Part shown: in pieces, positions 28,101-40,100 of the stretch
How positions within the stretch are numbered: the first letter of the stretch is position 1
Layout of the letters: each line of letters starts with the position of its first letter
Origin: Siphonodentalium dalli
Lineage: Eukaryota; Mollusca; Scaphopoda; Gadilida; Siphonodentaliidae
Direction: 5' to 3'
NCBI GenBank assembly: GCA_032622095.1
Contig: CP136069.1
Location: 158,651,043-158,715,042 of the forward strand
Length of the DNA stretch: 64,000 nt
Translations under genes and position numbers: made by a program
The notes under the pieces: generated by a model
Told to the model about the DNA's origin: nothing
Database searches by the model: none
Seen by the model: the letters and a program-made list of their open reading frames with translations, nothing else

Positions 28101-31100
28101 AATGGAATAGGCATCCTTTCATTGTAGCTGACGGAAATGTAGCTGCCAGTGCGTTTTGGGCAGCTCTCTCATAATCTGTGAAAATTCCACTTGGGCTGAT
28201 GGTGATGTCGAGTTCTGCTGCCTTTTCTTTCACCATATTGAAGAAACGTTGGTACGTGTTGGGTCTTGTTGGGAAGTAAGCCATACACCAAAGGGCACAT
28301 CTTTCCGGCGACGAATGCGTGTATCGTGTACAGTTGAAAGAAGATCGTTGGGCTTTTCTCAAACGTTCCATCACAGAAGATCGTTCCGGCAACAGCTAAA
28401 TTTTCTAGATTTTCCCTGGTCGCGAATATCAGAATCTTTTCAGTCTCTCCGTCATCGGCTAGTATAGGAAGTTGTGGTTGTTGGCTGTTGTTTTGTATAC
28501 ATCAGGAAGGTCTACTCCTGAACGATGAATTAATAGAGTTATTACTTGCTTGGTATTCTCTATTCTTTAATAATAATTATAATATATATAATATAACATT
28601 ACACCAGTTTTACTTTAGTTATTACTTGCTTAGCGTTGTTACTGGCTTGTTACTTGTCTTAACAAGCTTTTTTGAGGTCTGCAATGAAGGAATCTGCTGC
28701 TACTTGGTTGAAGTCAGGTTCGTGGTTATGGTTGCCGCTGTTGGATGTCACCATATCGTTCACAGTGTTGGTGGTTGCACGGCAGTCTTTCTTACAACAT
28801 CGCCAATGAATTCGATCATTTCTCCTTGATTTAACGGAGAATTTGTAGTCATCATTTACCAGATACTTTCCACCTCTATTATTTGGAATATAATTTACGT
28901 TCACTTGTGTGCTTGCCATCGTGTTTATGTCAGACCAGGGAATCTAACAGTATATATATTCAGTAGTGAACTCTGCTTAAAACACTGATAATAATTCTTA
29001 ATACATCTTTACAAACAAATAATAAAACGTGTAAAATAAATAAACTTAATATGGCTCACGCTATTAAACGTTATTCACCACCAACAGTTATGGACTGTGA
29101 CAACACTGGACCGCAGGTGTTTTGATATGGACTATAATCTCCGCCGGCCAAGTCATTAATCTCTGCCTGCCGGGTGAACAGGATATACCCCTATTTATCG
29201 GCCTGTTTTTATCCCTGGTACATGTACATGATAAATGCGAGCAATTGGTTGGATTATTTTTAGACTAAAAGATTTTGAGGCTCTTTAATACGGTACACAT
29301 TCAAATGAGACATTTCGTCTGTGTAATTTTCCTTAATACACCATTTAAGTATCAAAATATGGTGCCGGACATCTGCAGAATGAGGTCCCCATATTGTGAA
29401 TTTAGTGACGTTACTTTGCACAGCGGATCCACACAGCGGGCTAGAATAACTAAATTCACCATCTGGTGACCTCATTCTGCTTAGGCATCATCGTCCCTGT
29501 ATAGTAACTTTATTATCAAATTGACAAGTTATTTAGTTTCTTTATATAGAAACTTCTTTAGAAACTTTCTTTTTCTGTTTTAAATTAATTTCGCTATTTC
29601 CCAAATTGGCAGACGACACAATGCTTAATCGATGTGTTCAATTGGAGTCAAGGACTCCCATAGTAAAGGAAGCATAAGCACAGTGAGGTCCCCAGGGGCG
29701 AATTTAGTGATGCTAGCCCGCTCTGCGGAGTATCTTACTTAGCTAAATTCACACTCTGGGGACCAGCATTCTGCAAATGTCAGGCGCAATATGTTAAGGC
29801 CTTCGCCATTTCTTTCTATTTTCAGATGGAACCGACTACTATGCAGACCTAGAGGGTAGAGAATGTGTCAACTGCGGGGCTGTGTCAACTCCCCTCTGGA
29901 GGCGAGATGGAACCGGCCACTATCTATGCAACGCATGCGGACTCTACAACAAAATGAATGGCATCAACCGGCCACTGATCAAGCCACAGAAGAGACTGGT
30001 ATGTCATCTCATATTAACCCTTTCATGATTGGAGCTTCCTGGAAATTTTACGAAAACCCTGTGCCAATGCATTCTCTTATATATGCGAGTCGACCATATA
30101 TAAGAGAATGCATTGGCCTAACAAATTTTATATTATTTTTTATAATTGTGATAAAATTATAAAACGATAAAAATTGTTAAAGAATGTAAGAAAAAATGAT
30201 AAAAAAAATGATAAAAAATTGTTAAAGAATGTAAGAAAAAATGATTTTATAAAAAGATAAAATTGTTAAAGAAAAATAAAAAAAAAATGATAAAAATTGT
30301 TAAAGATTGTAAGAAAAAATGATAAAAAAAAATATTAAAAAAAAATGGTTAGGCCAATGCATTCTTTTATATATGCGGGCAATTGCGACTCGCACATACA
30401 AAAGAATACAACGGCACAAGGTTTTCGCAAAATTTCAGGAAGCTCCAGTCATGAAAGGGTTATGCAACATTCAAACGCTGGCAAATTTGCCTGGAAACTT
30501 TGTAGACAATTCGTCATATAGAGAGCTGAGTTGTTCTAGGTTGTGGACGACAAACTACGTGTACTTATAAAATACACACGTTAACAGTTTGATACATGCG
30601 TAGTTACTTTAAAGCCACTTGGCTGGTTGCGCTCCAAAATGCACCTTATAATATTCGCTTTTGAATTTTTCCCGATATCAAGATAGGTCGACAAATACCT
30701 TTCTACTGCCATTATATGTCCCAGAACGACACATTGAAGTCATAAAAACTACAACTTTGAACACCGCGTTTGGGTCACAAAACAAACAACATCCATGTGC
30801 ACGGCATCGAACAGAAAAGAGCGTTCCGTGTTTGTCTATTCCTGATATAGCGAGGGGGTGGAAAAAAGTTTTTTCCGGGCACGTATGCCGGGGTGGTTGG
30901 GTGGTCGATAGGACCAACAAACAATTTTTTCCGCAACTCAAAAATATTTTTCCTGCAAGTCTTTTTGACTGTTTTTGCAATGAGTTCGGCTTGAAACACA
31001 TCTATATGTCAATATTAACATAACTGACAAATTGCAAGATGATCAGAAAAACAGTATAGCCTGTAGCCCTTGCTAATGGATTGAATTTTGAAATCCAAGA

Positions 31101-34100
31101 TGGCTGCTGGCAGCCATGTTATATTTGACCGAATGACCCAAAATGACTTGTTCCTATTTACATGTCAATGTTAACATCCATGACTAATAGTATGCACAGA
31201 AATTCATATGCAGCTGTTTACAGTGAATTCCCCCCGCAAATCTCTGTTTTAGTGTTAAAAGGGGGGGGTGGGTGTCCAAAAATGGTTAGAAAAAACTGCC
31301 GAAAACGGAAAAAAAATTTGGACGTGGGGGTGGGTGGGTCCCAACAAGGGTCGAACGTAAAAAATCAGCATACGAGCCTGCAAATTTGTTCCGACTCCCC
31401 CTGGATATAGTAGAAATAAACAGCGTTTGTTTCATTTTTGTGCATAAATTGAAAACAGCTGGAAAATGGCTATCACCATGGACTGTAATTTTCAGTGAAA
31501 ACCAAGCCGGCGTATCAATATTTCGTGTATTTGTCAGCCTATCTTATACCGCCTTTCATATTACGTAGACAAAATTTGGATGCTCGAATGGGCCATGTCC
31601 GTTTAATTACTTACAAATGGTATATAATATGATCTGGGGATTCGAAAATTAAGTGAGCCTTTAAGTTGTCATACAACTGACATTTGGACGATTTTAGCCT
31701 TCATATATCTGTATAAAAAATCATCTCTATTAAGCGACAATACCAACGAAGACACACATTGTGTAATTTAAAAAGTTGTCATGCAAAAGTGTGCAATAGA
31801 ATGAATAGATAACTATTTGCCGCACAATTTTGCTATCTATAGTATATATATGTGAACGTACCTTTAGGTCCTAGTCCAATTTATTCAAATTGAATGTTTG
31901 TCGGTTTCGAAGTTCAATTGGCACTATCTAATGGACAACATTTGTTCATATCGACTGCTGTACATTTGGGGGGTGTCAGGCAACCATTTTCAAGAAAACA
32001 ATAACCTTAATCATAAAAGTGTCCCACATTAAATTCAGCTTTACTTTTTCATATCTAAAAGTGGCTTAGTATATATTAAGGAGCGTTTCAAATCTATATT
32101 CCCGGATATGGTTAAGCTTAAAGAACATCCGGCCTGTCGCTTGTGCCGCTGGGAATCCATTGCTGAACTCTTAACGGAAACTGAGTTGCATCGAAATCGC
32201 TAAATTTAACACATTCAACTTGATACATCGACGCGACCATCTCTCTGCGCACTTGCAGTCGATTTATTATGCCAGTAATTAGACATTTAGCCTATGCACG
32301 TCAACTTCAAAACGGATAGCCTCGTTTCACTTCAATTTCTTTATTCACTCCTCCGGGCCAAACAATTTGACATGCAGAAGAGGTCATAAATAACAAAACA
32401 TATACAATTTATGACGTTGACGGTTATTAATAAATAAAACTAATGTATCGTATTCCTTTACCTTGGCTTGTTCTAGATTTATGATAAAACACAGTTTGTG
32501 TATTGAAACGGCGTCTTTTGTTCTCATGATATGTTTAAACTGTATCAAGTTGGGGGAACTTGTTAACGACAAAGGTATAACTCGTCTTCTAAGTGAAAAT
32601 ATACCATCACATTCCACGATATGATGGTATTCGTCGCCAACGCAATCTCCGCTGCACAAGTTACAAAATTGTGAGCTTCTGGCTTCGTTCAACGTGCTAT
32701 AGTCTCAATGGGTAATTGGTGGCTTCTACATCCGAACCTACAGTTTTAATATCTTCCACAGACGTAACATCTAAATAATGTTCAGATCTAATGTCAGTTT
32801 TGAATATCTTATATATAAAGAGCATTTACTCATCTAATTTACTCATTTGTGCCAATCTGCTACATACTGTGAGACTAACGAACTTTTAACGGGTTCTCTT
32901 GACCAAGATGATTCAATATGTTCGGCATATCCTTCATGTAAGAATACACGAAACCACACACCCCTCCATTCTCCATATGTGTTAGGGTTGGGGTTAGGAT
33001 CAGGGTTAGGGCTAGGGTGCCACATGTCACAGCTCTTGTAAGTCCCACAGGTAATAGTTATCAGTGTTCAGTCAACGATATCAACGGGTGCATAAATGTC
33101 ATATTCCTAAACGAGCATATTAAATAAGAATATAAAATTCCGTTAAATCGTTTTGCCTTCTGCGTTAGTAACATTTGCCCAATATGTTATCATCCTGCAT
33201 GGTATCAATATCTACCAGGAGTGGACACACGCCTATTTGTCCATATAGCATGACATCTGATGTGCATGATGAATTTAAATTCAAAATGAACTTCAAATAT
33301 ATATGTGTGTGTGTGTGTGTGTGGCCAATAAAATCACCCCTATAGAGACAATCTTGAATGGTGAATGATTTTATTGCAAAGCCAGAGTACATGTGGAACA
33401 AGCAAAACATATATAAACTATATACATAACGAATAACAGACAAAGTGAGGTTATGTGCATACATATATATACGGTAATATGATCATACGTAAACGTAATT
33501 TGCGTTTAATTAACATTAATTTTTTTTAATATCTTTGACTTTAGGAGCATGATGTTCCTACATATGATGAAGTATAGCTAACATTTGCCGGAACAATTTT
33601 TTTTATTTTTGCCCAATTACACATTTCGAGGTGGTATTAATCAATACTAAATGGCGGCCGTCGCCAACATTAATATTTTGGACTCCGCTGACCCTCTAGT
33701 TATGAATAAATTATTCTAATTTAGGTAAGTTCATTCTATTTTTTGAGTGGGCTGAAAAAGTAGATTATTATATCTCATATTCGCATACGTATACTCTATA
33801 GGTCGCTTCGCTTCCGCGGCTTTGCCGCGGGAGATCGGCCGCTATAAAGGTAGATACATTAAAATATATATTTGCTAATTTTGGCAACCAGAACAGAAGA
33901 TTCTACATAGTTATGATATACTGCGTGTACACTTATTGTATCAGATGTCCTTATATGCTTGTTATGGTTATGATCCCATATTTCACACCCATTTAGGAGA
34001 ATCGGTTTAACTGTTTTAGAAAAAGAGTTCTATTTGCTGCACCATGGGTATATATACAATATTCTCTCGATTTATAAATTAGACTATATATGGCTCTATT

Positions 34101-37100
34101 CGCCTTGGAGAGAAGACAATTACGAGCTTTACTAACACTTTTGGCTTTGGTAATAGAAAGTTTAGATAGGTATGTTCCTTTACTATTTCGATATCGTGTC
34201 CATTTACAGTATGTCGAGTGTGCGTTTTCCTACCCGATCCAAGCAACATAATTTTGGTTTTCGACGTATTTATGGTCAATCTCCATAACGAACAAAAATC
34301 CGAAAGTTTTTTTTTTTTATTTCTCAAAATCGTTCCTATTTGGACACATATAGGTTGACACCAAATCCAGAATAGATGGATAAACAGGTTCATAGAAACA
34401 TAAGATGTAAATGTCAGAGGTATAACCGTCAAACGCGTTTACTATCAGTGCATATATACAGTGTATGTCACACTTTGGTGGAGCTTGTTTTCTCGTCCTA
34501 TATTATTTATTCGATTTATCAAGGGAGTGTGTTGAGACGTTCTCAGAGAAAGAACGTTCATTTGATATTCTATAGCTTTTAATTTTGTCACAACGGAATT
34601 CCGAACTGGCAAGACATTTCCGTTTTGTGGTTAACACACATCCATTTAATTTATAAACAGACGCAGCATTGTAAAATGGTTCCTGAATTATTTGGCTCAT
34701 ATAAAACACGGACGAATTTCATTGAAAAATTTCGACGACATTTTGGGCACAAGATCTTGCGTTCTACCTAAGTGTTCCAATCCAGAAATTGTCTGGTGGC
34801 TTCCTATATATGATCACATTATATGGCAATGATATCTACTGCGCGACAGAAAAATAAACACCAGTGTTCTGATATAACATACCAGTAATAAACGCCTTGT
34901 GGCATACGTGACTTGATAGGCTTTCCAACGATATAAAGTAACTTCGACCTATCTTACACATTCAAACCGGACCAACCCACTTACATTGTGAAACAACTTG
35001 GCTATGCATATGCCGAATCCCTGCAGCTTCGATACAGTTAGTTTGAAGAACACACGTGACTGTCTCGAGCGTGAGTGTTATCAGGTAACAAAACTCCGGC
35101 ATGTCGTGTATTTTATAGAACGGGCCATCTTATCTACCATCGCCCATTTATCCATCAGTGAAGAATTTAACTACAATGATATCTAAGGAGAGAGATACAA
35201 GGCAGGCCGCATTGGTAGCGACTCCCCAATGCCAAGAACCTTGCAAGAATGCATACGCCTGTTAATTTTATCTTTGTCGGTTTATATCCGACAATGAATC
35301 ATATCTTGGCATCATGATATCAGGGATTGAGATATGAGTAAAATCTCACGTCACTTTTATTCGGAAATTATTCCTATTTTCGACCAGAGTTTTTGAATGA
35401 CGACCCCACTTGCCTATATATATCACATGTACTGTGTACATTAACCCTTTCATGACCCATAGAGAGCCCCACATAGACTGCAACAGACGACACTCTGTAG
35501 TGCATGCTTTCATCTGTGTCGGGCTCCCTGTGGGTTAAACATTAAACTTTATATATCACCTAGGTTTGTAATGGCCAATGTAATGTTTGAGTCCCGGATT
35601 ATATCTATACTAGTCAGTGTTGTTGAATGTTGTTGGCATGCCATAAGACCAAAACTAAATATATTATACCTGGATACTGAAAAGCTGTGGCCAAGGAGTA
35701 TTCGCCAAGTAATATAGGTTATCAGATTCAACCAGAAGACTCCACGTTATTTACCCAAAATGCACCAAACTTAAAAACTAGGAGATAGAGTTCCCCCAAG
35801 CATCGAGCATAATATACTGACAGTACAGTCGATATAAAATTAAACACAGAACCCACACAGAACACACGTCGGTACCTCGCCATAACACCATGTTCACAGT
35901 TTATTCGACCGGATAATTTGATAAGCATATAATGTGATCCGGGGGTTCGAGAATTAAGTGGGTCTTTAACTTGACTATATGGTCGAACATAATGTTGAAA
36001 GACATGCAGACATACGAACGCATATATAGGAATCGGGGAGCTAAATGTGTTCCAGAGTCCGGGAGCGTATGCTCCCCCGCTCCCCGACTCTGGAACACAT
36101 TTAGCTCCCTGATTCCTTATGGAATCAGGGAGCTAAATGTGTTCCAGAGTCGGGGATCGAGTGTACCGTGGAGCGCTAGAAGTGAAGGTAACTGAAGAAT
36201 GGCATTCCCCTCGTACATGTGACACGTTATTAAAGGATGAAATCTTGTTTATTTGATTTGTACATCATATCTAAATAATTTAAACTTGTGAATTAATGGG
36301 GGTTTTTCAGTTAATATTTGGCGGCGGTATAGCCCTGTCGTACACTTGGGGATTTATTTTCAAAAGTAAACACATGACCTATGAGTTTTCTTGCAGTTTC
36401 GTGATCAGCTGGTGTCAATATAGCTGGGCAAACATCACTGGAGTGGCATGTAGGCTTCAACTCAGTGAATTTGGCTGAAACGTTAACAATGTCGTCTATG
36501 GGAAACCATTTAGTTCAGTGATTCCTATAGTTCCAGACATGTACTGATAGACATCACATGGTGCAAAAATAATTCTTGTTTCCATGGCCATTATTTCCAA
36601 AATTCTCCACACCGATGACTGAAAGAGAAAAGATTAGGAATTCTACTCTTAACAATTTCATGACAGGAGCTGTACTGCGGAATGGTCTGGTGTAGCATTA
36701 AAGATCATGTTCCAGTGCATGATCTTATATACGCGAGTCGCCCATAGCTTCGCATATATAAGAGAATGCACTGGCCTAAAATGTCATGGTAAATATTGTT
36801 TGGCCAAATACATAATGTAACAAATAACGTAAATAATGCACATCTTGCCAGCAACGTGTGAACTCATGTCTTAGAGATTAAGGCATAGCATAGCCAATGT
36901 ATTCTCTTATATATGTGAGCTCCCTATGTCAGACTCGCATATATAAGAGAATGCATTAGTTTTAAAAAAAATTCAGGAGGCTCCAGTCATGGAAGGGTTA
37001 AAGGGTAAAGATTTCCCCAATCCTTATTTGTATAGAACTGGAACATAAATACGACTCCGCAGCGGATATCCAATTCCAGTATTTTTTGGCATGGACTATT

Positions 37101-40100
37101 TGGTTGGGTATCAGCATTTATGTGTCGTGATTTCCAATATTCTTCACAATACTGAGGACATGACCTTGGTATTAATGACTACCCTTTTTGTGTAATCTGT
37201 GATAATACTCATCTTATTTAAAATGTTCGATTTTTGATAACTGTATCCCATCTCCATCTCAAGGACGTGTTTTTAGACTTGGTTCGACTATTATGCGGTA
37301 AACGTAAAACACCGGCGTGAAGCGGAGAATCTGTGGTACATGGATGAGAATAGATCATGTCATGAATCTTTATTCTATCTAACGCCCGTGTAGATCATAT
37401 TCCACCAGCACAAAACATGGGAACTTTTTTATGTTCTGACCCGTTCTGACAGGGAACTTTATAACATTGAACAAACAAGGCAGGGTTTATACATGTCCCT
37501 CAATAATCTACTTCAGACTAGGGGGTGAACCCAGTTCGAGATTCCATGCTTTTTTTTTACTTTTGTCAGCCGATATTGCAATAAACGTTGCATTAATTAC
37601 CCGGAAGAAAGTCCATGATTCTGAGCGACGCAAAGCAAAAATTGCTCACAAAGTCACTTAAACCGTACAGTTATGGAGTTGATAGAGATATGCCACTGCC
37701 TGTTCAATATTATAAACTTCCCTGTCGGAACATAAATAAAGGTCGAGTTGTGACCTTCACCTACAGTGTAATACAGTATTAACGAACAGGTAGTAACTAA
37801 GAAGTATATTAAAAAGTTCCCAGGTTTTGTACTGTTTGAATATGATCTCTCTATATATATATATACTTGCGTAAATCTACGTAGAGATTCATGGCATGAT
37901 CTAGGATGAGAAACGATTGCGTTTCTACAAAAAGAAGGATGGACCAAATTAAACTTTACCCATTAACAGTAGAATGCAAAAACACTTTCGTCATGGCAGT
38001 GCAATCAAAACCTCACAATTATCACCGGTTAAATTTTACTTCTTTTTTTTTGCTAATTGTGTGTACTCCCTATTTTAGATCGAGTACGACCCGAAGGCGC
38101 CTTTTGACAACCAAGCGGAGTACCACTACACCAAAGACGAAAATATACCACTTTTCCAAAATTACTTCCAAGAATTCCTGCCTCAGAGATCTGGTCTCAG
38201 AAAAGTTAGTAAACTTTTTTCCGCACATTTGGCACAACATGCACTCCCATCCCATGCAATCCCACGACACTTCGTTTCTATAATATTAGAATTATACCCA
38301 CCGCTTTCTAATGTCATTGATGTAGCCTTATACCAGCGGACAGCATACAGTTGTGTTGATACAAGTGTAATATTGTGTCCATTTCCAGGAGAAAAAAGGA
38401 GTTCATAATTCATAATTTACAGGTCCACACAGACAAACACTGTACGAGTCTAAATTTAGTCCTCGATATTCGTTTTTTTTTTTTTTGCAATTCCGTCCGT
38501 CTGTCTGTCTGTCAGTATTTTTCTCCCAGACTGCTGGTCCGATTTCAACCAAATTGTGTGTGGTGAGTCGGTGTACCCTGATGGAAGTTATAACGGCGTT
38601 AGTTTGTTTTTCAAAATTTTGATTTAAAAATATTTAATTAAAAAGACAAAAACAAAAGCTCAATCCTTACAAAAAATATTAAAAAAAGAAACGATTTTTG
38701 TTTTTTAATCAAGCTATTTAAACGATCAAAATAGCACACATTGGCCTCATGCCCCAAACACATATAGGGGCCGCATGCCCCTCGGACGCTGAATAAAGCC
38801 TCCAGATGGGAGCCTGTTTTAGCCAGTACATAAATATTTTACTCATATATGGCTACAAGTATATGCGTGTATCTCATATATTCTGAGGACTAAACATTGA
38901 TAGAAACACATTGTATGCTTTCCTAATTCCCACGCGGAAGTGAACTGAGTGGTATTTATTAATTAGGCCAGATAAACACAGTAGTTCATATAATAAAAAA
39001 TACCATCCATTTGGGACATCCTGAATTAGGATAACAAATCTATGCTATATCAAAGGAAATGCAGTTACGTACACATTCAAATGATTTGAGCTTTTTGTTT
39101 CTTTGACACAGTTGATTCAGTCGCTTAGGAAGTCAACTGGTCAATTTTCAGTGTAAATCTCAGGAGCAAAAGTTACACATGCAGTTACAATGTTTACAAA
39201 CGTGACTTGGTGTGATATTTGAATTATAGATATTTTTCTTGTTCCTTAGAAAGTTTGTATATTTATTTTGGAATGTTATACTAGTTGTTAAATGTAGGTC
39301 AGGTATAGCGATTTCACAAAATATTATTAAATAAATATATAGAAAACAGACCTCATCCGACAGTTAAATAACATAATATAGTTTAACGATATGTATGATA
39401 TAGTTCCCAGACAACTGCTTCATATATCACTTTTTGCTCCAGAGATTTCAATGTAAATCGCCAATCAAAAATTAGTCGCTCAACGACCCTCTTTATAGAA
39501 ATGATAATCTTACGTTGCATATCTTTCAGTCGGCATCCAGACGAATCGGTTTATCATGCGCAAATTGCCACACGGGTACAACAACTTTATGGCGGAGGAA
39601 TACAGAGGGTGAGCCGGTCTGCAACGCATGTGGCCTCTACTACAAACTCCATGGGGTGAGTCTGACTTCACTAACATAACTTATGAACTGATAAAAGGGA
39701 CCCTAGACACTCGCAGTGGGTAAAAATTATAAAAGTCTGTAAAACATCACCACCAAGAAGAGCGTTGTGAAATTGACAAACGATGATCTTTTATTAATTA
39801 TCGATAGCTCTCCAATTACGGAATTTCGCCTGTTGAAACCATTGTTATGTAAACAAACTGTTACAATTAGTTGTCAACAAACATCGCTAATTGCATATTA
39901 AGTTCAATTATTACAGTCTAAATATGATTTTTAGAGTATTCTTCAATGTTTTAACGTTTTCCGTTGTATCTTATTGGACTAATTATACTTTGATTGGTAA
40001 AAGAACATAAAGAAGTCAATATGTGAATAACGAAATTTCTCCTGTTTGAACCATTGTTATGTAAATAAAACTGGTGCAGTGATTTGTCAACAACCATCGC

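Larger units (their letters stand above)
6023..29825 (+). other. GATA intron 1 (23.8 kb)
   Basis: Begins GTGAGT and ends TTTTCAG, phase 1. It contains dispersed MITEs, foldbacks, simple repeats and a MULE transposase pseudogene, listed separately. Stretches without a separate entry (for example 6253-7150, 10320-12310, 12340-14170, 14640-15550, 20400-21110, 24650-26210) show AT-rich sequence with no recognised gene. A host gene embedded on either strand is not supported. Confidence 0.85.
32384..34360 (-). pseudogene. Non-LTR retrotransposon (LINE) remnant, 3' part
   Basis: Read on the - strand. About 34360-34180 encodes the part of reverse transcriptase after the catalytic core, with [20 protein letters not shown] and a [13 protein letters not shown] segment. 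After frame changes, about 34150-34080 gives [18 protein letters not shown], and about 34025-33965 gives [11 protein letters not shown], the usual P-I-L-Y-G-C-E-x-W region. 32692-32384 encodes a C-terminal cysteine/histidine knuckle (FCNLC ... GDEYHH ... C). Frames are broken several times. The 33000-33900 gap contains unrelated or eroded sequence. In life the enzyme copies RNA into target DNA; this copy is dead. Confidence 0.7.
29999..39529 (+). other. GATA intron 2 (9.5 kb)
   Basis: Begins GTATGT, ends TTTCAG, phase 0. It holds two TTAA paired-palindrome MITEs, an interrupted family B MITE, a non-LTR reverse transcriptase remnant, a telomere-like patch and a triple inverted repeat, listed separately. 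31620-32340, 34450-35430 and 37010-38450 show AT-rich sequence with nothing recognised. 38600-39529 likewise. Confidence 0.85.

Noticed and set aside
33811-33832. GC-rich hairpin CCGCGG...CCGCGG resembling a terminator
   Set aside because: Short and isolated in eukaryotic DNA, with no T-run or gene end beside it.
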